Positions 25,868-35,281 of a stretch of 64,000 bases of DNA are shown here, one piece after another. Within the stretch, counting starts at the first letter, position 1. Every line of letters starts with the position of its first letter. The stretch lies in NCBI GenBank assembly GCA_963733505.1, contig CAVTDW010000004.1, forward strand, positions 291,206-355,205, given 5' to 3'. Source of the DNA: JALYXV01 sp963733505 (GTDB taxonomy: Bacteria; Actinomycetota; Acidimicrobiia; Acidimicrobiales; Palsa-688). The notes below the pieces were generated by a model, which made no database searches, was not told where the DNA came from, and saw only the letters and a program-made list of their open reading frames with translations. The position numbers were made by a program, and so were the translations under genes.

Positions 25868-26768
25868 ATGAACACCCACCGCCCCACCCGCCCCGATCCC
25901 GCGCCCGCTCGGGTGCCGCCCAGGCGACGCCACCCCGGGCGGGGGCGACCCGTTGACCGTCCTGGCGCAGAGCATGGAGTCCCTCCGCCCTGACGGCGCC
26001 CCGCCCGCGTGGGCCGAGATCATCGGCCCGCTCGCCCGGCCCGACCAGGCCCGCTGGCATGACGACCTCGACACCATGATGGGTTTCGTCGCCCCCGCCG
26101 ACTGCGCCGCCATCGTCACCGTCGGCTCGGGCTGGGCCCGCAACCTCAACGAGGCCCCCACGGACAGCGACACCGTCCTCGGCCCCGGCGAGCGGCGCCG
26201 GTGCCGCGTCGTGTTCCTCCTAACCCGATCCGGCGACGTCGCCGGCTACCTCCGATCCGGGCCCGCCATCCTTATCGGCGAAGCCCCCACCGTGGGACGC
26301 ATCCCCGACCTGGTGCGCCGCTGCCTCGACTTGCCCACCCCACCCCCTGAGGAGTCCACCGCCGGGCTCCTGGCGGTCATGTGGCTGGCCCACATCGCCG
26401 GCGCCGGTGCACGGTCCGCCGGACGCCTCACGTGGCAGGCCGTCGCCGCGCTGCACCCCGCCCTCCAGGTCGCCGCCGCGGCCGGAATCGCCGTCCCGCC
26501 TGAACAAGCCGTCGCCGCGTTGCGGGGCGCCGCCGACGCCTGGTCGTGGAGCCACCTGGCCCGACAAGCAGCCCAGCCGGGATGGCTCGCCGACCTGCTG
26601 CCCGCCGGGGCGGCGGGATGGATGGACGAAGGCATCCTCTGCCGCTGGCTGCTCGACTCCCTGCCGTCCATCGCCTCCCTCCTCGATCAGGTCACGCCCC
26701 TCCTGACCGCAGCCACCGCCATGAAGCTGCGAGTCACCCTGGGCCAACTCGGCGTCACCACCCGATGA
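25868..26768 (+). CDS. Conserved plasmid protein, right paralogue
   Basis: The conserved frame is open from 25953 (TTG) to 26768: MESLRPDGAPPAWAEIIGP, RRRCRVVFLLTRSGDVAGYL, APTVGRIPDLVRRCLDLPTP, GWMDEGILCRWLLDSLPSIA. A far better start, ATG 25868 behind AGGAGG, lies one frame off. The left paralogue at 19675 starts with the equivalent ATG and a similar Pro/Arg-rich leader, so a one-base indel near 25930 in a C/G run is likely, and I give the full extent. It is a helical ~300-residue protein of unknown function, linked to ArdC and ParB in both copies of this block. Confidence 0.65.
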
Positions 26769-26845
26769 CACCGAGGCCGACCTCCCCAGCCGCCCGCCGG
26801 CGTTCCCGGGACCCATCGGTGCCCGCCGCACAGGAAGGACACGCC

Positions 26846-27279
26846 ATGCCCATGCCCGCCACCATCGCCGCCGCCATCACCGTGGTACCGCTCGACGATC
26901 CCGTCGTCGAGCGTCACGGCCACGGGCCGAACTCCACGTATGTCTCGGTGTGCTATCTCCCGATCCTTGGGGACAGACCCTGTGGCTTTATCGCAGAGTC
27001 GGTGTGATGGCCCTCGCCGCCAACCACACCGTCGTCGAGCTGGCCGAGCTGGGACGTGACCTCGGCATCGGCGCCAGGGTCGGGCCGCACACACCTGTGG
27101 TCAAGGCCCTGCGGCGACTCGAGAGGTTCGGCGCCGCATCCTGGAACGGTCACACGTACGCCGTTCGCCGGGCCCTGGCGCCGGTAGCGGGGCGCCGGCT
27201 GGAGGAGTTGCCTGAGTTTGCCCGGGCCGTTCACCGGCGGGCTGAGCGTCAGGAAGCCTGCATACCGGTTACCGCCTGA
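26846..27279 (+). CDS. Short relative of the 21082 family (frameshifted)
   Basis: ATG 26846 follows AGGAAGG. The first frame gives YVSVCYLPILG and then goes off at ~26975. The second frame resumes TLWLYRRVGVMALAANHTVV, ELAELGRDLGIGARVGPHTP, VVKALRRLERFGAASW and TYAVRRALAPVAGRRLEELP. The join reproduces the plan of the 21082 protein (YVEKFWLCALGPSTTWLLRR ... LAETARSLGL ... SPFVRAVGR ... LAVRRKVPPL), so this is a paralogue with a winged-helix-like core. It sits directly before the repeat block upstream of the relaxase and could regulate transfer (inference). Confidence 0.6.
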
Positions 27280-27388
27280 GCCGGTTGTCGTTTCAGCCGG
27301 CAGCGGTTCGCCGGGGGTTGTCAGCCCTCGGGGAACCGCTGCCGTGACGCGTAACCGCTTTGGTGACGACGAGGGGGGCGGGGCGGTC

Positions 27389-27760
27389 GAGCGGGGATGG
27401 TGGCGGGATCGCGGTCAGGGCGAACGGGCGGGTCGAGCGGGGATGGTGGCGGGATCGCGGTCAGGGCGAACGGGCGGGTCGAGCGGGGATGGTGGCGGGA
27501 TCGCGGTCAGGGCGAACGGGCGGGTCGAGCGGGGATGGTGGCGGGATCGCGGTCAGGGCGAACGGGCGGGTCGAGCGGGGATGGTGGCGGGATCGCGGTC
27601 AGGGCGAACGGGCGGGTCGAGCGGGGATGGTGGCGGGATCGCGGTCGGGGCGAACGGGCGGGTCGAGCGGGGATGGTGGCGGGATCGCGGTCGGTGGTGA
27701 ACTGACGGGTCGAGCGGGGCGAGTCGAGCGGGGATGGGGAAGGGACAGTCTTGGTCGGGC
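27389..27760 (+). repeat. 46-bp tandem repeat, seven near-identical units
   Basis: Units begin at 27389, 27435, 27481, 27527, 27573, 27619 and 27665, each containing gagcggggatggtggcggga, then tcgcggtcaggg, then cgaacgggcgggtc. The last unit and a decayed eighth diverge. The period is not divisible by three, so it is not coding, although frames stay open through it. It ends ~330 bases before the relaxase start. Position suggests an accessory DNA-binding array for transfer, partition or replication, or a neutral VNTR. Confidence 0.85.
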
Positions 27761-27889
27761 GCGGCGGGTCAGTTCTGTACAGCACATTTGCAGGTCGCGC
27801 TGCCGGCGACCTGCTAGGATACGTCAACACATCGAACTACACGGCTTACCATGGCGGGCGTTGTGGTGTGGTCGGGAAGGTTCCTCACA

Positions 27890-27909
27890 AATATCCCCAC
27901 CGCAGGTCA
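27890..27909 (+). promoter_or_regulatory. 20-bp motif shared with the primase upstream region
   Basis: The 20 bases aatatccccaccgcaggtca occur here, 182 bases before the relaxase start, and again exactly at 44381-44400 upstream of the primase. In both places a similar c/gag..catttt follows. It is probably an operator or a replication/transfer protein binding site coordinating both modules (inference). Confidence 0.6.
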
Positions 27910-28091
27910 GAGCACATTTTTCCGCGCGGTCGTTTCCGCTCGCATGCGCTGACGTCCGAAGCGGATATGACCACCAATTTGATTTTGGGGGCGGTGCCGG
28001 CATCCGTCTCGCCGTGCTCTTGTCCTGCTGCCTTGCGAGGTGCGCACCGGTCCAGTCGAGCCATGTCACCTGGGTCGAGCGGACGTCCAGA

Positions 28092-31000
28092 ATGATCGCC
28101 CGGGTCAAGGTGTTAGGGATGCGGGCGGCCACCGGGGGGACGTTGCGGGTGGCGGCTCGGGGCATCGTTTCTTACCTGCAGGGCGGCGAAGGCAACTCCG
28201 CGCCGGCGAACGCACAGGGTTCGTTCTCGACCGGTGATCGACCCGGTGATGGGGGTGGAGGTGACGGCCGCAGGACACTCGGTGACGGAGTGGTCGGCTA
28301 CTACACGGCGGGCGAGAAGGGTCAGTCGCAGGGGCGGGCCCGTGGTCGTGGAGCGGCCGCGATGGGGCTGGTCGGGTCGGTGTCGGCATCGGAGTTGGAG
28401 GCGGTTCTGATGGGCCGCCACGCCGAGTCCGGGGAGGTGTTGCTGGGGGCATCGGGGACTTCGGGACGCAGCGCTGCGCCGAAGGGGGCGCGGGCCGTGG
28501 CTCGTCGCGGCGACCCCGACGAGCTGCTCAGCCTGGCCGAGGCGGCGTTCCTGATCGGGGTGCACCCGGGGTACCTCCGGCGTCTGGCAGAGCACCAACC
28601 GCAGACGTTTTTCGCCACCCCGACCCCCCTTGATCAAATCGACGAGCGCCTTGCCAGGCGGCTGATCGAGTTCATGTCCGGACGTCCCTTGACGCCTCCA
28701 TCGGAGGCCTATCTGCTGGCCGGCAAAGACCCGGCGAGCGGACAGTGGCAGGTGTCGCGGCGGGAGGTGGAACGCTTCATGGCCGACCGGTTGGTGCCCG
28801 AGACGGTGATGGGATTCGACCTTGTGTGCTCGACCCCGAAGAGTGTCTCGCTGCTGTGGGCGGTCGGTGACGAGGCCATCCGCTCCGACATCGCCGAGGC
28901 GTTCGACGCGGCCGTGAATGCCACCTTCTCGTACCTGGAGCAGCACGCCTGTTACGGCATGGTGGAGGGCCGCAACCGTCCGGCGGCGGGGTTCGGGGTG
29001 GCGTCGTTTGTCCACGACACGTCGCGAGCTGACGAGGCCCATCTCCACACTCACAACCTCATCGTCAATGCGGTCCAGGTGCCTTTGCTCGACGACGATG
29101 GACGGCCGCGGGTCGACGAGCACGGCGCCCCGCAGGTGGTGTGGCGGGCGCCCGATGGTCACGAGTTGCTGCGCCACGTGAAGACCGCCGGGTATCTGGG
29201 GGCGGCGGAACTGCGCCACCAGTTGGCGTCGCGCTGGGCGGTGAAGTGGGGTCCGGTTCGCAGCGGTGTGGCGGAGTTGGCGGCATTCCCCGAGTCGCTA
29301 TTGCACGCCTTTTCGACCCGCCACGACCAGGTAGCAGAGGAGTTCGCGCAGATGGTCGAGTCCGGCTTGGAGCCCGGGGCGGCCACTGAGGTGGCCGCCC
29401 AGCGCGCCACCCGGGCCCCGAAGAAGGTGCTGGCCGACGACGCGGTCCGTGCCGTTCAGGTGGCAAAGTTGGCCGATATCGGATGGACTCCGGAGGCAGT
29501 TCGGGCGCTGGTTGCGGTGGGTTCACAGCCCCGTTCGGAGTTGACGGACAACGACATCGCGGACCTGCACGCCCATCTGGTCGGTCCGCACGGTTTGACG
29601 GAACGACAGACCACCTTCACCTCGCGAGACGTTCACCAGGCGGTGGCAGCGTGGGCGGGAGACCGTGTACCGGCGGCGCGGATCAGGGCGCTGGCTGAGG
29701 CGTTCGTGGCCGATCCGGCGGTGGTGTTGTGCGGCGTCGGGGAGCGGATACTGGCCCGCCAGGACCCCGAGCCGGTGTTCACCACTGAGGCGATGCTGGC
29801 CGCCGAGGACAACCTGCTGACCCTCTACCGCGACGCCCGGACCGACCACGGCGCCCAGCCCCGGGCCTCGGTCCCCGACCCGGTGATCGACGACGCCATA
29901 GCTGCGGTATCGGCGGCGGTGGCCGACGAGGCGGGCGATCCTGGCGGCGGGCTGTCCGACGAGCAGGCCAAGTTGGTGCGGGCGGTGGCGGGCAGCGGTG
30001 ACGGGATCCGCTGCGCGATCGGACCGGCCGGGACCGGCAAGACCGAGGCCATGCGGGCCGGGGTGGCGGCGTGGCAGGCGGTCGGGTACCAGGTGTTGGG
30101 CTGCGCCAACGGGGGCGCCCAGACCGAGCAGTTGGGGGCACGCCTCGGTGTCCCCGCCGAAGTGGTGCGCTCGTGGCTGACCCGCCTGGAGAGCGCCGAC
30201 GACCCGGCGGAGGTGTGGCGCCCCGACACGGTGGTGATCGTCGATGAGGCGACACAGGTGTCGACCCGCGACGCCGAGAAACTGTGTCGCTGGGCGGCGC
30301 GCACTGACACGACGCTGGTGTTCGTGGGCGACCCGGCGCAGCTGAGCTCAGTGGGTGCGGGCGGCTGGTTCCGCCACGTCGTCTACGCCGATGCCGTCCC
30401 GTCGCTGTCGAAGATCTACCGCCAGCAGGGCGATGACATGGCCGAGGTGCGGGCCGCCCTGGGGGGGCTGCGGTCGCAGATGCCCGAGCGGGTCCGCACC
30501 GCCATGGGGCGCCTGGCAGCCGACGGACGGGTGTTGGTGTTCGACGATGCCGAGGCCCTGCTCAACCAGGTGGTCGACGAGTGGTACAGCGACCGTCAGT
30601 CCCGTCTCCAGGCCACAGGGCGCAAGCCGAAGCCGTCGCGGATGATGGCCGCGCATCGCCGCGAGGTCGACCTGTTGAACACCGCCGCCCGGCGGCGCCT
30701 GGCCGCCGATGGGACCTTGTCGGGTCCCGATCTGGTGGTGGCGGGACGGCATTTCGCGGTGGGCGATGAGGTGGTGACCTTGACCCAGGCCGGGCACAGC
30801 CTGGTTCCCGACGGCGCCACCCGGGACCGCTATGTACGCACCGGAACGGTCGGTCGGGTGACCGAGGTCCACCTCGACGCCGACCACCCCGAGCAGCAGT
30901 GGATGCGAGTCCATTTCGCCGGTCGGGGCGCGGTGACGGTGGGTTGGAGCTACCTGACGCATGAGTTCGACGACGGACGAAGGGGGGGCCTGGCCCACGC

Positions 31001-32681
31001 CTACGCCATCACCGCGGATAGGGCTCAGGGCTCGACCATGCACGCGGCGCGCACGGTGGCTACCGACTCGACCAGCCGCCCGGCGTTCTATGTCATGGTC
31101 AGCCGGGGCGAGCGCGATCTGCGCGCCTACGTGACTCGCGACCGCGACCTCGACACCAGGGCCGACGACGAGCAGTGGCTGCCGGTGCTGACCAACCCGG
31201 GTGGTCCGCTGCGGGCGGTGGTGGAGCACCTGGAGCGCTCCCGGGTCGAGCGGCTGGCCAGCGACTTGGACCCGGTGGCGTGGGCCGCCCAGCAGCTCCG
31301 CCAAGGCCGCAGCCTGGCCGACCTGGCGGCCATCGCCCGGGCTGCCCAGTTCGACCCCCAAGCCCGCGACGCCGCGGGCAGCGGCGGGGTGAGGCTGATC
31401 GTGGCCCGCCGGGCCGAACTGGCAGAGGAGGCGGCGGTGACCGCGGCGGCGGTGGCGTCGGCTCCGCCTGAGGTGGTCGCCCGCCTCGGCGGACGGCCCG
31501 GGGGCGGCCAGAACCGGCGGGCGTGGGATGCCGCGGTGGGCGCGGTGGGCGCCTACCGGGCCCGTTGGTCAACCGGCGGGGGCGCGGCCGGCTACGGCCG
31601 TGCCGCGGCCTGGGCGATCGGCCCGCGCCCCAGCGGCCACGGCTCGGTGTGGCAGCAGCAGCGAGGCGAAGCCGAAGCGCTGGTGGCGCGTTGGGCGGCC
31701 ACCTTGGAGCCGTCGCGTCAGGAACGGTTCTGGGCGCTGATCGAGCACATCCCCCGCCAGCGGGCCACCGCCGGGGTCCACGCCCTGCTGGCAGCCGGGG
31801 TCGACCCGGCGGGGTTGTACGGGGCGCTGAGCGAACGGGAACGTGACAGCGCCAAGGCGGGCGCCGCCATCTTGGAGTACCGGGTCAATGCGGTGCTGCG
31901 CGCCCAGCGCGTCGATCCCGCCGCCTACCACCTGGCCGAGCCGCTGAGCGCGGCCGACGAGTGGGACCGGGTGCACCGCCTGCTTGACACCGCCGAAGTC
32001 CGGTCGCTGAGCCGACGCGACCTGGCCGACCTGTGCGCCGAGCGGCGCGACCTGCTGCAACTGGTCGCGGGCCACCCCGGCGGCGACCCGGTGTCGATCG
32101 CGGCGGAGTTGTCGTCAGCCCAGGCCGGCCATGACCAGACCGCGGCCCGGCTCACCGAGTCCCGGCGGGACCTGGCCGCCGAGGTCGACCGCCGCCGCCC
32201 GGACCGCCGCCGCGTCGCCGACCTGCGCCACCAGGTGGCGGTCCTCGAGCGCCGCGACGCCGAGCAGACCTTGCGCCTCGACATGCTGCGCCAACGCCAG
32301 TCGGCGGCCACCGACAGCGTCGACGAGCGCGCCGGGCTACGGGAGCGCCACGACCTGATCACCGCCGCCATCGACCTCATCGTCGACGACGCGGTGGCCG
32401 CGGCGGTGGCCCGCCCGCCCCGGTACCTCACCGCCTTGCTGGGCGGCCGGCCTGACGGCGGGCCCGACGTCGCCGCCGACTGGGACCGCCGGGCCCGCAG
32501 CGTCGAAGCGTGGCGCCACCACCACCTCGGACTGGGCTACGGGCAGCCGGCGGCGGGACCCGACGCCCCGCCGTCCGAGCAGGCGCTGGGCCCGATCTCC
32601 GACGATCCGATAGAAGCCCTGACCCGCCGGCGCATCCTTGACCGCTGCCAAAGCACCCTCGACCTGGGCGTCAGCCGATGA
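28092..32681 (+). CDS. MobF-family conjugative relaxase-helicase (TraA/TrwC type)
   Basis: The product is 1529 residues from ATG 28092. Longer frames through the upstream repeat are not credible. VVGYYTAGEKG near 65-75 holds the paired tyrosines of MobF relaxases. HLHTHNLIVNA near 317 is the metal-binding three-histidine motif. A SAEAAFLIGVHP-like segment (SLAEAAFLIGVHPGYLRRLA) interrupts the relaxase part and looks helix-turn-helix-like. The C-terminal RecD-type helicase has GPAGTGKTEAM (Walker A, ~643), VVIVDEAT (Walker B), FVGDPAQLSSVG and ITADRAQGSTMHAART. The C-terminal ~400 residues are helical and Arg-rich. It would nick oriT, stay bound to the 5' end and unwind the plasmid strand for transfer through the coupling protein. 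Confidence 0.93.
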   Translation: MIARVKVLGMRAATGGTLRVAARGIVSYLQGGEGNSAPANAQGSFSTGDRPGDGGGGDGRRTLGDGVVGYYTAGEKGQSQGRARGRGAAAMGLVGSVSASELEAVLMGRHAESGEVLLGASGTSGRSAAPKGARAVARRGDPDELLSLAEAAFLIGVHPGYLRRLAEHQPQTFFATPTPLDQIDERLARRLIEFMSGRPLTPPSEAYLLAGKDPASGQWQVSRREVERFMADRLVPETVMGFDLVCSTPKSVSLLWAVGDEAIRSDIAEAFDAAVNATFSYLEQHACYGMVEGRNRPAAGFGVASFVHDTSRADEAHLHTHNLIVNAVQVPLLDDDGRPRVDEHGAPQVVWRAPDGHELLRHVKTAGYLGAAELRHQLASRWAVKWGPVRSGVAELAAFPESLLHAFSTRHDQVAEEFAQMVESGLEPGAATEVAAQRATRAPKKVLADDAVRAVQVAKLADIGWTPEAVRALVAVGSQPRSELTDNDIADLHAHLVGPHGLTERQTTFTSRDVHQAVAAWAGDRVPAARIRALAEAFVADPAVVLCGVGERILARQDPEPVFTTEAMLAAEDNLLTLYRDARTDHGAQPRASVPDPVIDDAIAAVSAAVADEAGDPGGGLSDEQAKLVRAVAGSGDGIRCAIGPAGTGKTEAMRAGVAAWQAVGYQVLGCANGGAQTEQLGARLGVPAEVVRSWLTRLESADDPAEVWRPDTVVIVDEATQVSTRDAEKLCRWAARTDTTLVFVGDPAQLSSVGAGGWFRHVVYADAVPSLSKIYRQQGDDMAEVRAALGGLRSQMPERVRTAMGRLAADGRVLVFDDAEALLNQVVDEWYSDRQSRLQATGRKPKPSRMMAAHRREVDLLNTAARRRLAADGTLSGPDLVVAGRHFAVGDEVVTLTQAGHSLVPDGATRDRYVRTGTVGRVTEVHLDADHPEQQWMRVHFAGRGAVTVGWSYLTHEFDDGRRGGLAHAYAITADRAQGSTMHAARTVATDSTSRPAFYVMVSRGERDLRAYVTRDRDLDTRADDEQWLPVLTNPGGPLRAVVEHLERSRVERLASDLDPVAWAAQQLRQGRSLADLAAIARAAQFDPQARDAAGSGGVRLIVARRAELAEEAAVTAAAVASAPPEVVARLGGRPGGGQNRRAWDAAVGAVGAYRARWSTGGGAAGYGRAAAWAIGPRPSGHGSVWQQQRGEAEALVARWAATLEPSRQERFWALIEHIPRQRATAGVHALLAAGVDPAGLYGALSERERDSAKAGAAILEYRVNAVLRAQRVDPAAYHLAEPLSAADEWDRVHRLLDTAEVRSLSRRDLADLCAERRDLLQLVAGHPGGDPVSIAAELSSAQAGHDQTAARLTESRRDLAAEVDRRRPDRRRVADLRHQVAVLERRDAEQTLRLDMLRQRQSAATDSVDERAGLRERHDLITAAIDLIVDDAVAAAVARPPRYLTALLGGRPDGGPDVAADWDRRARSVEAWRHHHLGLGYGQPAAGPDAPPSEQALGPISDDPIEALTRRRILDRCQSTLDLGVSR

Positions 32682-32797
32682 CCCAGCGCCGTGTGGGGTC
32701 TCAGTGTCACACCGTCCAGGCACACTGCAAACCAGAGACGCTGCCGCCCGCCGGGACCCCCCGCTCAGCAGCGCCCAAATCGTAAGGAGGCCGCGTG

Positions 32798-33454
32798 ATG
32801 CGACACAGACTGGCCGATCCCACACCCTCCCTTCCACCCATGCCGCCGCCGACACCGACGATGCTGCGCGTCTCCACCGACGGCAAGGTGATCGACTTCC
32901 CGGCCCCGATCTTGCGCCCCGACGCCCGGTGCTGGGCCGCCACCTGCTGGCCCGACCCGACGCAGCCCGGCGGGTGGGGTCGGGCGCTGTGGTGGGGCCC
33001 CCAGGTAGGCCGACCGGGCTACCAGCCCATCGCCCTCGAGTACTCCGACATCATCGAGTTCGGAGCCGACCTCATCACCGGTTCGGGTCGCAAGGCCCGC
33101 AACGTGGCGGTGCGCTGGTACGGGATCCTGCTGTCCACCAGCCGCTGGGAGCTCATCGCCCACGGCCCCCACGCCAGCGCCGACGCCGCCCAACAGGTGG
33201 CCCAGGACCTGCGCTCCGCCCTCGCGTATCGCCTGATCGGCAAGATCGAACTGGCGGCCCCTCGGACAGCCGAGCCGCCGCCCCGGGCCCGTCTGTATCT
33301 GCAGGACCCGGCCTATCGGCCGGCACCAACCATGACGGTAACCGCCCTGGCGACTAGTACCACGACAGATACAACCTGGGGAGGCAGCCCGATCTGGCGC
33401 GATCCGACGCGGCCATCGTCGTCGGCCGGCCTTCGAGGGTGGGGGGAACTGTAG
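32798..33454 (+). CDS. Element-specific protein sharing a domain with the 38137 gene
   Basis: ATG 32798 (or GTG 32795) is set by AAGGAGG. Residues ~45-160 (CWAATCWPDPTQPGGWGRAL, then IIEFGADLITGSGRKARNVA, VRWYGILLSTSRWELIAHGP, then a helix AAQQVAQDLRSAL) align with the N-terminal part of the large protein at 38137-39519 (WAATVWLDDRAPGGWGRAV, VLEFGADYRRQTGRKTFEVV, RRWYGVALATAADHVVAFGP). This defines an undescribed ~110-residue domain on this element. It is placed right after the relaxase gene, so a transfer-related role is possible. The C-terminal ~40 residues are disordered. Confidence 0.65.
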   Translation: MRHRLADPTPSLPPMPPPTPTMLRVSTDGKVIDFPAPILRPDARCWAATCWPDPTQPGGWGRALWWGPQVGRPGYQPIALEYSDIIEFGADLITGSGRKARNVAVRWYGILLSTSRWELIAHGPHASADAAQQVAQDLRSALAYRLIGKIELAAPRTAEPPPRARLYLQDPAYRPAPTMTVTALATSTTTDTTWGGSPIWRDPTRPSSSAGLRGWGEL

Positions 33455-33667
33455 GTGGTCTGTCACCCAGGCGTGGAGTTCTGCGGATCCACTCTCGGCG
33501 CCGACGCCGGGTTCTGCGGTCCCAACCGAAGGGGCTGCGCTCGCCGCTTGCCGGAGCCGTGTACCCCAACTTCCGACAGATCGACATTCCTTTGGTCCTG
33601 CCGAGAGTGACGGACCACCTTGAGCGGCATCCGCGACGGCGGGACGCCACGGACGGAGAGATTGTGG

Positions 33668-34513
33668 CTAGGTAAGCACGATCTGTACTGGAGGCGTGGT
33701 GATACGGGGTGGCTGAGCTTGACCATTCCCGTAGGGATTCTCGAGATTGGCGATGATGGTGTACTTCCCGGCCGGACAAGGAGTGGGGAAGTTCGCGTTG
33801 CAGCCCTTATGCCCCCAGGCCACGTCTCCGACCAGCACCTTCCCCGGCTCGAAGCCGCTGCCCGCTGGTTGCCCGGGGCCCACGACGATGGGGTTGAACA
33901 TGTCTGCGGTGCCGACCCGCCCGATGATGGTGCCGGCCGAGTCGAGGATGACCAATCCGGGGTTGCGGTCCATGGAACAGTTGAGCGGACCGATGTTTTT
34001 TATCGACAAAGTGACGTTCACATCCTGCGTCGATGCGTAGGTGGGGTGGTCGGTGGTAGCCGTCAACGACAGGTCTGAGTCGGCACACGACGGCGGGATA
34101 GGCGCAGTGGTGGTAGTGGTGGCGGCCATCGTGGTCGAACCGGTTGCCGCCCGGGGCGCCGGGCGAGGCGTTGTCGACGACGTGGTCGCCGGAATTGTCG
34201 TTGGGGCCGGCACCACCGTCGTCGGCGGGGCTGTCCCCGACGCCACCGTCGTATCGGCTGAGAAGCCTGTTGTCGTCGTGGTCACACCGCCTTGGTTGAG
34301 GGTTTGCAACCGTGTCCCTCCACCGCCTCGGGGCGCCACCAAAGCGACTGTGCTCAACAGGGCCGCCGTGACCGCGATGGCGCCTGACGTCGCCGCGATC
34401 CGGCGACGCCACCGGATACGGTCCGCCTTGGCCCGCACGACCGCCCGCAGCTCGGCCGGTGAGCGTGTCGGTTTGTCAAGCCCATTGTCATGGTCACTGT
34501 CAGCCCACGACAA
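33668..34513 (-). CDS. Membrane-anchored protein paired with an ECF sigma factor
   Basis: The 281-residue product has a cytosolic N-terminus (LRAVVRAKADRIRWRRRIAA), one membrane helix (AIAVTAALLSTVALVAP), a long Thr/Pro-rich linker and an extracytoplasmic beta-sandwich-like domain: CADSDLSLTATTDHPTYAST, VNVTLSIKNIGPLNCSMDRN, then CPAGKYTIIANLENPYGNG. The gene overlaps the sigma-factor stop by 14 bases (TTG 34513), so the two are translationally coupled. The layout (helix, TM, outer sensor) is what an anti-sigma factor would show, but the N-terminal part is short and has no zinc motif. It could equally be a regulated surface protein. Confidence 0.7.
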   Translation of the reverse strand: MSWADSDHDNGLDKPTRSPAELRAVVRAKADRIRWRRRIAATSGAIAVTAALLSTVALVAPRGGGGTRLQTLNQGGVTTTTTGFSADTTVASGTAPPTTVVPAPTTIPATTSSTTPRPAPRAATGSTTMAATTTTTAPIPPSCADSDLSLTATTDHPTYASTQDVNVTLSIKNIGPLNCSMDRNPGLVILDSAGTIIGRVGTADMFNPIVVGPGQPAGSGFEPGKVLVGDVAWGHKGCNANFPTPCPAGKYTIIANLENPYGNGQAQPPRITTPPVQIVLT

Positions 34514-34994
34514 GGGACACCTCCCTCAGGTCGGATCCGAGTAGCCCCCGCAGGGTGGAGACGCCCCGCTGCGAATGTTTCTTCACCGAGTTGACCGAGA
34601 TGCCCAGGGAACGGGCGACGGACGCCTCGTCCAGATCCGCCAGGTATCGCATCGCCACTACCTGGCACTGCCGTTTGGGCAACCTCTTCAGGGCGGCGAC
34701 AAGTGAAAGCCGCATCGTTGCCTCCTCGATCTCGTCGTTTGTCTTGACCATCCACTCGGTGGTCGGGCGACGCCGGCGTAACTGGTCGATGACCACGTTG
34801 GTCGCGACCCGGGCCACCCAAGCATGTGTCCCCGGCTGTCCCGATATTCGGCGCCATGCGACCAGGGCGCGGGCCACCGCCTCGGCGGCGGCATCCTCGG
34901 CGTCGCTGACATTGGCCATCAGCCGGCGGGTCACCGCGAACGCGGTCAGGAACAGCGCTTCGAACTCCTGCTCAAAACCGTCGGTGTCCACCAC
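34500..34994 (-). CDS. ECF-type RNA polymerase sigma factor
   Basis: The 164-residue product has region 2 (FEQEFEALFLTAFAVTRRLM, DAEDAAAEAVARALVAWRRI, AWVARVATNVVIDQLRRRR) and region 4 (AALKRLPKRQCQVVAMRYLA, DLDEASVARSLGISVNSVKK), the standard SigE/SigK-like ECF plan. GTG start at 34994. It directs RNA polymerase to a small regulon, often including its own promoter. It is co-transcribed with the overlapping membrane protein that may be its regulator. The upstream ~290 bases (to 35281) are AT-richer and are where its promoter should lie. No canonical motif can be assigned by eye. Confidence 0.9.
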   Translation of the reverse strand: MVDTDGFEQEFEALFLTAFAVTRRLMANVSDAEDAAAEAVARALVAWRRISGQPGTHAWVARVATNVVIDQLRRRRPTTEWMVKTNDEIEEATMRLSLVAALKRLPKRQCQVVAMRYLADLDEASVARSLGISVNSVKKHSQRGVSTLRGLLGSDLREVSLVVG

Positions 34995-35281
34995 CTGTTC
35001 TAACGGTTGACTTAGTCATTCCGGGTGACAAATGGGGAAAAAAGAATTCGTGCACGCAGGACGGGCAACCTCAAGCCAGAGACAAGGGATAGGCATGGGG
35101 CCCAGCGCAGGGCACGAGCGACGAGACGATTGGGTATGCGTTCTTTACGCCATCTTCGGATTTTTCGCGGTTAGTTGCCGGTCCGCTTGGCGCCGGCGGT
35201 GGCCCGCGCCGACACGAGGTGGCGTGGCGTTCCATTCTGAGGGGTGAAGGTGCTGTGTCCCCGTCAAACTCGGTGTCAGTC

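Noticed and set aside
27389..27760. CRISPR array
   Set aside because: The 46-bp units are contiguous with no unique spacers, and no cas genes are present.
27360..28091. N-terminal extension of the relaxase through the 46-bp repeats
   Set aside because: The repeat period is not a multiple of three and the peptide is Gly/Arg-rich. The relaxase homology begins after ATG 28092.
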